Source: Pseudomonadota bacterium
GTDB lineage: Bacteria; Pseudomonadota; Gammaproteobacteria; Pseudomonadales; Pseudohongiellaceae
DNA length: 5,418 nt
NCBI GenBank assembly: GCA_022563075.1
Contig: JADFOC010000094.1
Span: 1-5,418, forward strand
Direction of reading: 5' to 3'
Part shown: positions 1 through 4,769 of the stretch, in pieces
How positions within the stretch are numbered: the first letter of the stretch is position 1
Layout of the letters: every line of letters starts with the position of its first letter
The notes under the pieces: generated by a model
Told to the model about the DNA's origin: nothing
Databases searched by the model: none
Seen by the model: only the letters and a program-made list of their open reading frames with translations
Program-made: the position numbers and the translations under genes

Positions 1-260
1 GTACGGTGCTGATTCAGTGCTTCACCCCAGTAAGCCATGGCGAAATCCGGTGCCAGTTGTTGCGACGCCCGAAAGTGTTCCCCGGCATCCTCAAACATGT
101 GCAGGTGCATGTAGGTGACACCATCGAGAAAGTGTTCCTGGGCTGCCCCGGTCTGCGAAGTGGGAAAAACCAGATTCCAGTTCTGGTAGGTTTGAGCGCC
201 GAGCTGTGAGCTGAAGGCCAGTACTAGTACGGCCATCAGAGTCCTAGCGTGGTTTGACAT
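1..260 (-). CDS. Exported TPR-type repeat protein, N-terminal fragment cut by window edge
   Basis: The gene reads leftward from an ATG at 260-258 and is open to the window edge, giving 86 codons with no stop. A strong Shine-Dalgarno GGAGG (complement of 266-270) lies 5 bases before the ATG and fixes the start. Residues 1-22 look like a Sec signal peptide: basic start, hydrophobic stretch LMAVLVLAF, then LGA before Q23. The mature part has helix-pair spacing typical of tetratricopeptide repeats: AQEHFLDGVTYMHLHMFEDA (about 40-59), HFRASQQLAPDFAMAYWG (about 62-79). Proteins with the phrase 'P-x-FAMAYWGEA' usually carry several TPRs and run to several hundred residues, so most of the gene lies outside the window. 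It probably acts in the periplasm; its partner is unknown. It diverges from the DUF6265 gene across a 141-bp gap. Confidence 0.85.
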   Translation of the reverse strand, partial: MSNHARTLMAVLVLAFSSQLGAQTYQNWNLVFPTSQTGAAQEHFLDGVTYMHLHMFEDAGEHFRASQQLAPDFAMAYWGEALNQHR

Positions 261-280
261 GATCGCCTCCGAACGCTGCG

Positions 281-336
281 TATTGTTATTCTAGGCTGAG
301 CATAATAAAACAATATTCGGCAAATCGTCTTGTTTA
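281..336. repeat. Inverted AACAATA/TATTGTT elements in divergent promoter region
   Basis: Within the 141-bp gap between the TPR gene and the DUF6265 gene, TATTGTT (281-287) is the exact reverse complement of AACAATA (309-315). AAACAA (308-313) is in turn the reverse complement of TTGTTT (330-335). The central element can therefore pair with either side. The region is AT-rich compared with the flanking genes and must contain the promoters of both. No assigned regulator can be named; the repeats may also be chance in AT-rich DNA. Confidence 0.3.
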
Positions 337-341
337 TCGCA

Positions 342-350
342 TGGTAAGAT
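342..350 (+). promoter_or_regulatory. Possible extended -10 promoter for the DUF6265 gene
   Basis: TGG followed by TAAGAT (345-350) fits an extended -10 (TGn + hexamer, 4 of 6 to TATAAT). No convincing -35 lies 16-18 bases upstream. Initiation near 357 would leave a leader of about 45 bases before the ATG at 402. This is a weak call based on sequence match and position only. Confidence 0.22.
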
Positions 351-401
351 CGTGGTTCATAGGTCAAAATAGACTACTCACAGCAGAGCCCGGAGACTGC
401 C

Positions 402-884
402 ATGAAACATATCAAGCGAGTTTTTGTTTTCATTGCCTTGTCTGGATTTACCCTGAACCTCTATGCCGATGATAAGACGCCTTCGATCGAGGATTTCGCC
501 TTCCTGACGGGTTACTGGAAGGGGACTGGTTTCGGGGGCGAATCTGAAGAAATGTGGATGCCGCCAGTGGCTGGCAAGATGTTCGGGATATTCAAACAGT
601 CCTCAGATTCTGAACTCATATTTACCGAGTTTATGGAAATCACCGAAGTGGATGGAGAGTTCCAGCTCCGGCTTAAACATTTCAATCCGGATTTCAGTGG
701 CTGGGAAGAGAAACAAGATCATGTCATCTTTCCGTGGGTTTCGGTATCCCCGAACAAGGCGGTGTTTGGGGCACTTAGCTACGAACTGGTAGAACCAGAC
801 AAACTCAAGATCGAGTTGCGACTACGCGAGTCGGATGGGACTCGCTCTACTGAAGTGGTTAATTTTACTCGTGAGAGACTTTAA
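402..884 (+). CDS. Secreted DUF6265-family protein
   Basis: This is a 160-residue protein with a clear signal peptide: MKHIKR, a hydrophobic core over about residues 7-20, and LYA before D23. It is therefore likely periplasmic. The mature domain opens with the family signature FLTGYWKGTGFGG (34-46), then EEMWMPP (49-55) and GKMFGIFK (58-65). The second hallmark, LRLKHFNPDFSGWEEK (89-104), follows. These match DUF6265, a family of roughly 130-160 residues with a predicted small beta-barrel-like fold and no established biochemical activity. The length fits a complete gene. The start is supported by GGAG (392-395) 6 bases before the ATG. The next gene (DUF4404) follows on the same strand after 60 bp, so co-transcription is possible, though a separate signal could lie in that gap. 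I am confident of the family; the function is unknown. Confidence 0.85.
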   Translation: MKHIKRVFVFIALSGFTLNLYADDKTPSIEDFAFLTGYWKGTGFGGESEEMWMPPVAGKMFGIFKQSSDSELIFTEFMEITEVDGEFQLRLKHFNPDFSGWEEKQDHVIFPWVSVSPNKAVFGALSYELVEPDKLKIELRLRESDGTRSTEVVNFTRERL

Positions 885-916
885 TAAGATTGATTGCGTG
901 GTGTGCCGTCGAATGT

Positions 917-931
917 CACTTAAACTAAGTG
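917..931 (+). repeat. 15-bp palindrome / small hairpin just before the DUF4404 RBS
   Basis: CACTTA (917-922) and TAAGTG (926-931) are perfect reverse complements separated by AAC, giving a 6-bp stem with a 3-base loop. It ends 2 bases before the AGGAG ribosome binding site at 934-938. It has no T-tract, so it is not a standard intrinsic terminator. It could be an operator half-site pair or a weak translation-modulating hairpin; chance cannot be excluded. Confidence 0.35.
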
Positions 932-933
932 GT

Positions 934-938
934 AGGAG
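934..938 (+). promoter_or_regulatory. Ribosome binding site deciding the GTG start at 945
   Basis: AGGAG lies 6 bases before a GTG codon at 945. No ATG lies between this site and the coding region, and the first in-frame ATG (codon 10) is too far away. The GTG is therefore the start. Confidence 0.75.
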
Positions 939-944
939 AAGTTT

Positions 945-1208
945 GTGAACGAGAAACGAATCAAAGCATTGATGGGAGAATTACTAGGCGAATTGGAGCA
1001 GGCAGAGAGTATCGGTGATGAAACCGTCTCGGTGGCCAGACAACTCGAGTCTGACATTCATGATCTCGTCAATCCGGAAGTCGATACCGCGGAAAATACT
1101 GTACTCGACGATGCTATTGCCCTGGAAGCCAGTTTTGCGGCAAGCCATCCCATCGCCGAAAAAATCCTTCGTGAACTCATTAATAACCTTAGTAAGATCG
1201 GTATTTAG
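945..1208 (+). CDS. DUF4404 family protein
   Basis: This is a small acidic protein of 87 residues, predicted mostly alpha-helical, with no signal peptide or membrane segment, so cytoplasmic. It matches the layout of DUF4404: an N-terminal helix (KRIKALMGELLGELEQA, 4-20), a middle helix (about 28-42), and a short linker. A C-terminal helix follows with the recurring phrase EASFAASHP (61-69), ending LSKIGI (82-87). The usual family length is about 80-95 residues, so the gene is complete. No biochemical role is established for the family; two long amphipathic helices suggest a helical hairpin or oligomer (inference). Translation starts at GTG 945. The stop TAG (1206-1208) overlaps the stop of the convergent gene on the opposite strand, leaving no room for a terminator between them. 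Confidence 0.82.
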   Translation: MNEKRIKALMGELLGELEQAESIGDETVSVARQLESDIHDLVNPEVDTAENTVLDDAIALEASFAASHPIAEKILRELINNLSKIGI

Positions 1209-1612
1209 TTTATTAAATGCAACTCGATTGGAATTGATCCGTCTCGACCACCGACGGCGTACGCCATGAAGCTATCGCCCCAAGTGTATTTTTCCTGCAT
1301 TAATTGATTGATCTTGTCGCTCTTGTCGGTCCTCAGCGTAGTTGTGTAGGTACTGGTATTACCGTCCCTGGTCACCTGGATTTCTGCATTGGCCTGCAGG
1401 CGGCGGTACCAAGCCGATCCATCCGCGCCCACCCGCAAATACTGATAGCCCTCATCATCCACCACCCACAAATGGGTGATGAGCGCTTCGCCAGCTTCAT
1501 CGGTGGTGTGCAATTCGACGACTTCGACTCTTTCCGATGCCAATTGCACTGTGCCTAAGAAAACAGCGAGAAGCCCAAGTAATAAGCCCAAACCCCAATA
1601 AATAAATTTCAT
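1205..1612 (-). CDS. Membrane-anchored split beta-barrel-like protein (possible flavin/F420-type fold)
   Basis: This is a 135-residue protein reading leftward. Residues 4-24 form one strongly hydrophobic N-terminal segment (YWGLGLLLGLLAVFLG), which lacks a convincing cleavage site and has no lipobox. A signal anchor with the rest in the periplasm is most likely. The soluble part resembles the N-terminal strands of deazaflavin-dependent/nitroreductase-type split beta-barrels: VVELHTTDEAGEALITHLW (31-49, compare the 'T-x-G-x-x-R-x-x-PLW' pattern). Then come GYQYLRVG (55-62), SAWYRRLQANAEIQV (66-80), and a final PIELHL (compare 'IPVVVLEP'). The family assignment is by pattern only; cofactor binding is not demonstrated. 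AGGAA (complement of 1621-1625) lies 8 bases before the ATG. It diverges from the marR-type gene, whose product probably controls it. Confidence 0.65.
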   Translation of the reverse strand: MKFIYWGLGLLLGLLAVFLGTVQLASERVEVVELHTTDEAGEALITHLWVVDDEGYQYLRVGADGSAWYRRLQANAEIQVTRDGNTSTYTTTLRTDKSDKINQLMQEKYTWGDSFMAYAVGGRDGSIPIELHLIN

Positions 1613-1630
1613 AGTGCGTGTTCCTGTGAG

Positions 1631-1675
1631 AATATTAAATACTTTAACATTAAACTATTTAATATTAAACAGTAT
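1631..1675. repeat. Three tandem 15-bp repeats in the divergent promoter (candidate operator array)
   Basis: Units begin at 1631, 1646 and 1661, each opening with AAYATTAAA: AATATTAAA, AACATTAAA, AATATTAAA. Adjacent units agree at 11 of 15 positions. A longer direct repeat, TTTAACATTAAAC (1643-1655) and TTTAATATTAAAC (1658-1670), differs at one base. The outer units are also part of an 11-bp inverted repeat (1631-1641 with 1656-1666). The array fills the centre of the 109-bp gap between the minus-strand barrel gene and the MarR gene. The location suggests regulator binding; that is inference. Confidence 0.65.
1654..1673. promoter_or_regulatory. 20-bp near-palindrome, candidate MarR operator
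   Basis: The 12-bp core TTTAATATTAAA (1658-1669) is a perfect palindrome. It extends to 20 bp (1654-1673) with ACT and AGT at the ends and only one mismatched pair (1657/1670). Size, symmetry and AT-richness fit the 16-20 bp operators bound by MarR dimers. It overlaps the proposed -35 of the regulator gene, which would give autorepression. Binding by the adjacent regulator is inferred. Confidence 0.6.
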
Positions 1676-1686
1676 CGTATTAGAAT
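1658..1686 (+). promoter_or_regulatory. Putative promoter of the MarR-family gene
   Basis: TAGAAT (1681-1686) matches 5 of 6 bases of the -10 consensus. TTTAAT (1658-1663) is a weak -35 (3 of 6) at the ideal 17-bp spacing. Initiation would fall near 1693, leaving about 29 bases of leader before the ATG at 1722. The -35 sits inside the palindrome at 1654-1673. Confidence 0.42.
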
Positions 1687-1721
1687 ATAGCAACCACAGA
1701 AACATGGAGTGAGAAATAGGC

Positions 1722-2192
1722 ATGAAAAGTAGCAAAGCAGAGGAGCGCCAGGGCTCTCTGCTTTTCACATTTTTTAACGAGATTGGCATTATCTCGCAAC
1801 TAAGCTCGACTATGTTTGAGCGGAAACTTCCGAATGGCCTGACCAATTCGCAGTTTGGGGTGCTCAACTGGTTCATGCGCGTGGATTCTGAGGCGACACC
1901 AGGGCGTCTGGCGGCGGCGTTTCAGGTAACCGGCGGCGCCATGACCAATACACTGAAGAAGTTGGCGGCCAAGGATTTGATTAAGATCGAACCGGATGCC
2001 ACCAGCGGCAGGAAGAAGCGCGTGACAATTACCGGAAAGGGTCGGGCGATGCGGGATGTGGCTATCAACGCCGCGACCGCCATGTTCGAAGAGTTCGCGG
2101 CAGTTTTTCCCCCTGGAAAGATCGAGAAGCAGGTCAAGGAATTGCAGAAAATCAGGCGGCATCTGGATGAACTTCGTTATGCTGACGGCTGA
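1722..2192 (+). CDS. MarR-family winged helix-turn-helix transcriptional regulator
   Basis: This is a 156-residue cytoplasmic DNA-binding protein of typical MarR length. An N-terminal dimerisation helix (about 13-35) leads into LTNSQFGVLNWFMR (40-53). Next is the helix-turn-helix, PGRLAAAF (60-67) then the recognition helix TGGAMTNTLKKLAAKDLI (70-87). The wing carries the usual D-x-x-SGRKKRVTIT run (92-104; compare 'D-x-R-D-G-R-x-x-x-v-x-L-T'). C-terminal helices (about 107-153) complete the dimer interface. MarR proteins usually repress divergent or adjacent genes and themselves, and release DNA on binding a small ligand or on oxidation. No cysteine is present here, so thiol sensing is unlikely. 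GGAGTGAG (1706-1713) lies 8 bases before the ATG. The gene sits between two small membrane-anchored proteins that are its likely targets; the ligand is unknown. Confidence 0.9.
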   Translation: MKSSKAEERQGSLLFTFFNEIGIISQLSSTMFERKLPNGLTNSQFGVLNWFMRVDSEATPGRLAAAFQVTGGAMTNTLKKLAAKDLIKIEPDATSGRKKRVTITGKGRAMRDVAINAATAMFEEFAAVFPPGKIEKQVKELQKIRRHLDELRYADG

Positions 2193-2301
2193 TTCAACGA
2201 TCTGGGCTGGTTCGATTTATACTGAATTCGCTTCCAAATTGCGATCTGCAATCTGCAAGCTGGATAAATGTCTAGAGAAAGACTAGTTTAGGCATTCTGG
2301 A

Positions 2302-2320
2302 TCTTAAACCTCAATTAAGA
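2302..2320. promoter_or_regulatory. Inverted repeat TCTTAA-N7-TTAAGA upstream of the gene at 2335
   Basis: TCTTAA (2302-2307) and TTAAGA (2315-2320) are perfect reverse complements 7 bases apart. They sit 14 bases before the ATG at 2335 and overlap nothing coding. The site shares only the TTAA core with the repeats at 1631-1675, so a common regulator is possible but unproven. There is no T-tract, so it is not a terminator. The rest of the 142-bp gap (2193-2334) shows no clear promoter or terminator. Confidence 0.35.
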
Positions 2321-2334
2321 AAGGCAGGATTCTC

Positions 2335-2844
2335 ATGAAAAAGTTCTTCAAATGGCTTGGTATCGTTCTCGGTACCATCGTGCTGGCGATTAGTGTCTTC
2401 CTATTTAGCATGCGTTTCCACGATGGGCCCATCGAAATTTTCTCCGGCGGAGCCTTCAAGACGGGTGAACTTACTGCCGCACCGGATGACTGGAGCTTTC
2501 TGAAGGACCGCGCGCTGATCGAATTTCAGACCATGGATCCCGTCACTTCCCGTACCGTCTGGTTGGGCGTGCACGACCAGCGGCTGTTTGTGGTGAGTGG
2601 TTATATGAACACCGGTTACGGAGCAATCTGGAAACATTGGCCGCATTATCTGGACAACGATGATCGCGTGATACTGAGAATAGATGGCAAACTCTATGAA
2701 CGGCGACTGCAACGCATCATGGATGGACCGGATGTAATTCCCGTATTGAGTGAATTTAACCGCAAATACGGCGCCGGCGGGCTTAGCTCAGCCGATACTG
2801 TCACTCGGGGAGATACCTGGATGTATGAGGTTGTAGCGCGGTAG
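2335..2844 (+). CDS. Membrane-anchored hypothetical protein, possible split beta-barrel
   Basis: This is a 169-residue protein with an N-terminal KKFFKW followed by a hydrophobic segment at about 8-25. There is no clear cleavage site or lipobox, so it is probably a single-pass anchor with a periplasmic domain. Notable motifs are FHDGPIEIFSGGAFKTGEL (28-46), DWSF (52-55), SRTVWLGVHDQRLFVVSGYMN (72-92, strand-rich), IWKHWPH (98-104) and RVILRIDGKLYERRL (111-125). I recall similar uncharacterised proteins with these motifs in proteobacteria but cannot name a family securely. The strand order, a hydrolase-free motif set, and the W-x-x-W-P then V-x-L-R-x-DG pattern resemble a PNPOx-like split barrel, as for the gene at 1205-1612. 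AGGA (2326-2329) lies 5 bases before the ATG. It follows the MarR gene by 142 bp on the same strand. Confidence 0.6.
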   Translation: MKKFFKWLGIVLGTIVLAISVFLFSMRFHDGPIEIFSGGAFKTGELTAAPDDWSFLKDRALIEFQTMDPVTSRTVWLGVHDQRLFVVSGYMNTGYGAIWKHWPHYLDNDDRVILRIDGKLYERRLQRIMDGPDVIPVLSEFNRKYGAGGLSSADTVTRGDTWMYEVVAR

Positions 2845-2980
2845 ATAATACGGTTAAAAGGTGCACCGGACTGAACTGCATCTGAATTGTAATAGTAGGC
2901 TGCATCATCACGAGAATTTTCCCCAATGACGATTGTATTAAATACGACTAGTAAATAAACACTGAATTATAGGTCACTCT

Positions 2981-3385
2981 ATGAACCGACTACGATTTAT
3001 GCAAGCCTGCCTTATAGGGCTGCTCGCTCTGCTCATCTCCTCCTGTACCATCTCTCCGGAAACCCAGGCCAAGATGGATGAATACGCTCGCACGATACCT
3101 ACTTGCACTAGTGATCAGGATTGCCAGGAGAAATGGAACGCGGCGCGAACCTGGGTTATGGAGAATTCGGATTTTGCTATCCGTGCGGAAAGTGATACCC
3201 GAATCTTTTCCACCACTACTTCAATTAGTCAGAGCGGCGTCGGCGTTATTGTGGACCGAGTGGCTGTTGCAGGTGGCGGCTACCAGATTACCGTGAACGT
3301 GGAATGTTTCTCTGCCTATGGTTGCCCCGATGTGTGGGCCAAGAAGATAGATTTTAATAAAACGGTTAACGCGGCGCAGCTGTGA
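2981..3385 (+). CDS. Small four-cysteine lipoprotein
   Basis: This is a 134-residue protein with a type II signal peptide: basic N-terminus, hydrophobic core (about 8-19), and lipobox I-S-S-C with the lipidated Cys at 22. Residue +2 is Thr, not Asp, so outer-membrane sorting is expected. The mature domain has two C-x5-C pairs, C42/C48 (CTSDQDC) and C109/C115 (CFSAYGC). They flank a central strand-rich region, suggesting two disulfides in the periplasm. Other conserved-looking parts are EKWNAARTWV (50-59), GGGYQITVNVEC (98-109) and KIDFNKTV (122-129). It resembles a class of uncharacterised proteobacterial lipoproteins; no activity can be assigned. AGGT (2971-2974) precedes the ATG by 6 bases. 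The beta-helix lipoprotein gene starts 22 bp after its stop, so the two probably form an operon. Confidence 0.75.
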   Translation: MNRLRFMQACLIGLLALLISSCTISPETQAKMDEYARTIPTCTSDQDCQEKWNAARTWVMENSDFAIRAESDTRIFSTTTSISQSGVGVIVDRVAVAGGGYQITVNVECFSAYGCPDVWAKKIDFNKTVNAAQL

Positions 3386-3394
3386 ACAGAAATC

Positions 3395-3398
3395 GAGG
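3395..3398 (+). promoter_or_regulatory. Ribosome binding site deciding the GTG start at 3408
   Basis: GAGG lies 9 bases before a GTG codon. That GTG places a complete lipoprotein signal peptide in frame. The first in-frame ATG (codon 79) would remove the signal peptide, so the GTG is the start. Confidence 0.7.
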
Positions 3399-3407
3399 TA
3401 TTTTATC

Positions 3408-4622
3408 GTGACAATAAGAACATGCATCTTAAAATTAGGTAGCTGCCTTGCTCTTTCAGCATTTCTGATCAGTTGCGGTGAATCTGAAATACCGCCGCCC
3501 ATACTCAGTTTTGCAGAAACTTTTCAAACCCAACTGATCGAAGCCCAACCCGGTGACATTATTGAAGTGCCTGCGGGTGTACACGAATTTACCCGCAGTC
3601 TTTCCCTGAACGTATCCGGAGTAACTATCAGAGGTGCCGGCATGGATGCCTCCATACTCTCATTCAGGAATCAGATACAGGGAGCCGAGGGCCTGCTGGT
3701 TACCGCTGATGACTTCGTCATCGAAGACCTGGCTATCGAAGATACAGTGGGCGATGCACTAAAAATCAACGGCAGTACCAATGTCACCATCAGACGTGTG
3801 CGCACAGAATGGACCGATGGTCCGAAGACGGAAAACGGCGCCTATGGAATTTATCCGGTGCAGTCCACTAACGTATTGATCGACGGCTCGGTTGCTATCG
3901 GCGCTTCCGATGCAGGAATCTATGTAGGCCAGTCCACACAGATCATCGTGCGTAACTCTCGCGCCGAATACAACGTTGCCGGAATCGAGATTGAGAATTC
4001 TAGCTTCGCCGATGTCTATGACAACGTGGTCACTAATAATACTGGCGGTGTGCTGGTATTTGATTTGCCAAACCTGCCAGTACAAGGTGGCCAGGCTACG
4101 CGCGTTTTTCGCAACAAAATATATGGCAACAACACAGAAAATTTTGCTACCAAAGGCAGTGCGGTTAGTCGTGTCGCAGCGGGGACTGGCTTGCTGGTAT
4201 TGGCGAATGACAACATCGAGATTTTTGAGAACCAGTTTACAGACAATAACAATGTCAATGTAATGATCTACAGTTATGTGCTCGGCGGCCGCACCTTTAG
4301 TGATCCCAACTATGACCCGTATCCAGAAAAAATTTACCTGCATGACAATGTGTTCATCGGTGGAGGCACCGTACCCCGGCATGAGGCTCTGATCGCCTTA
4401 CACCAGGAGACTGGCAACAACACGCCAAACATCGTCTGGGACGGCCTGTTAAGAGAGGGTGCCAGCAACGACCCTGTCGTTTGTCTCGCCAACAATGGTG
4501 AAGAGAGTTTCGTTAACCTAAATGGTGGTGACGCTTCGGTACCACCATCCTTCGATACAGCGATGCACCAGTGCAGCCTGCCCAGACTATCGGAGATAAA
4601 GTTTGATTTCCCCGGGGGCTAA
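3408..4622 (+). CDS. Parallel beta-helix repeat lipoprotein (NosD/pectate-lyase-like fold)
   Basis: This is a 404-residue protein with a lipoprotein signal peptide: LSAFLISC, lipidated Cys at 23, Gly at +2. The mature part starts with AQPGDIIEVPAGVHEF (46-61) and GVTIRGAGMDASIL (71-84), the usual cap of right-handed parallel beta-helices. Rungs of about 22-24 residues follow: FVIEDLAIEDT (103-113), NVTIRRVRTEW (125-135), NVLIDGSVAIG (155-165), QIIVRNSRAEYN (178-189), FADVYDNVVTNNTGG (200-214) and NIEIFENQFTDNN (269-281). A C-terminal region with two cysteines (C359, C389) closes the protein. Length and layout fit the family described as parallel beta-helix repeat-containing proteins (TIGR03805-like). 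Such folds bind or process polysaccharides or act as surface scaffolds; no catalytic residues are evident. It is probably co-transcribed with the lipoprotein gene upstream. Confidence 0.85.
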   Translation: MTIRTCILKLGSCLALSAFLISCGESEIPPPILSFAETFQTQLIEAQPGDIIEVPAGVHEFTRSLSLNVSGVTIRGAGMDASILSFRNQIQGAEGLLVTADDFVIEDLAIEDTVGDALKINGSTNVTIRRVRTEWTDGPKTENGAYGIYPVQSTNVLIDGSVAIGASDAGIYVGQSTQIIVRNSRAEYNVAGIEIENSSFADVYDNVVTNNTGGVLVFDLPNLPVQGGQATRVFRNKIYGNNTENFATKGSAVSRVAAGTGLLVLANDNIEIFENQFTDNNNVNVMIYSYVLGGRTFSDPNYDPYPEKIYLHDNVFIGGGTVPRHEALIALHQETGNNTPNIVWDGLLREGASNDPVVCLANNGEESFVNLNGGDASVPPSFDTAMHQCSLPRLSEIKFDFPGG

Positions 4623-4624
4623 TG

Positions 4625-4654
4625 ACTAACGCGTGTCCAACTGCTTCGGTTAGT
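4625..4654 (+). repeat. Weak inverted repeat after the beta-helix gene
   Basis: ACTAAC (4625-4630) pairs with GTTAGT (4649-4654) across an 18-base loop, starting right after the stop codon at 4620-4622. There is no T-rich tail, so a rho-independent terminator is doubtful. It may still protect the 3' end of the transcript. Confidence 0.25.
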
Positions 4655-4685
4655 AGCTCAACGCTCTTGCAGGTGGCATGAAAAT

Positions 4686-4705
4686 GCAGCGTAGATCTTA
4701 GCTGC
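4686..4705. promoter_or_regulatory. 20-bp imperfect palindrome upstream of the cation transporter gene
   Basis: GCAGC (4686-4690) and GCTGC (4701-4705) flank a central perfect AGATCT (4693-4698), with two mismatched pairs between, so 16 of 20 positions are symmetric. It lies 64 bp before the ATG at 4770. That is a plausible distance for an operator of a metal-responsive or other dimeric regulator. No regulator gene is adjacent, so the link is speculative. Confidence 0.35.
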
Positions 4706-4769
4706 CTGATCATTACACACCAAGCATTCAAGATTTCTCTCCTATGCCTAGATAGCTTAAGAATAAACT

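Noticed and set aside
6..209. Plus-strand open frame of 67 codons at the left edge
   Set aside because: The minus strand of the same region encodes a signal peptide and TPR-like motifs behind a strong GGAGG site, so the plus frame is a shadow.
330..350. TTGTTT (330-335) and TAAGAT (345-350) as a -35/-10 pair
   Set aside because: The spacing is only 9 bp, far from the 16-18 bp needed. Only the extended -10 reading was kept, at low confidence.
1304..1558. Plus-strand open frame opposite the minus-strand barrel-like gene
   Set aside because: The minus frame has a membrane anchor, a ribosome binding site and family-like motifs. The plus frame has none of these.
1631..1675. CRISPR-like or origin-type iteron array
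   Set aside because: Only three short, degenerate units with no unique spacers lie inside a divergent promoter, and there is no replication gene or cas gene. A regulatory operator explains it better.
1800..2162. Minus-strand open frame opposite the MarR gene
   Set aside because: The plus-strand MarR fold is unmistakable; the antisense translation is Cys/His/Arg-rich with no domain.
2193..2334. Possible terminator between the MarR gene and the 2335 gene (ATTGC-GATCT-GCAAT, and GTCT/AGAC near 2274)
   Set aside because: Stems are only 4-5 bp and neither is followed by a T-tract, so they do not qualify as intrinsic terminators.
3759..4382. A 207-codon open frame on the minus strand opposite the beta-helix gene
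   Set aside because: It lies wholly inside a well-supported coding region, has no recognisable domain or good ribosome binding site, and its length is explained by the codon pattern of the repeat-rich plus-strand gene.
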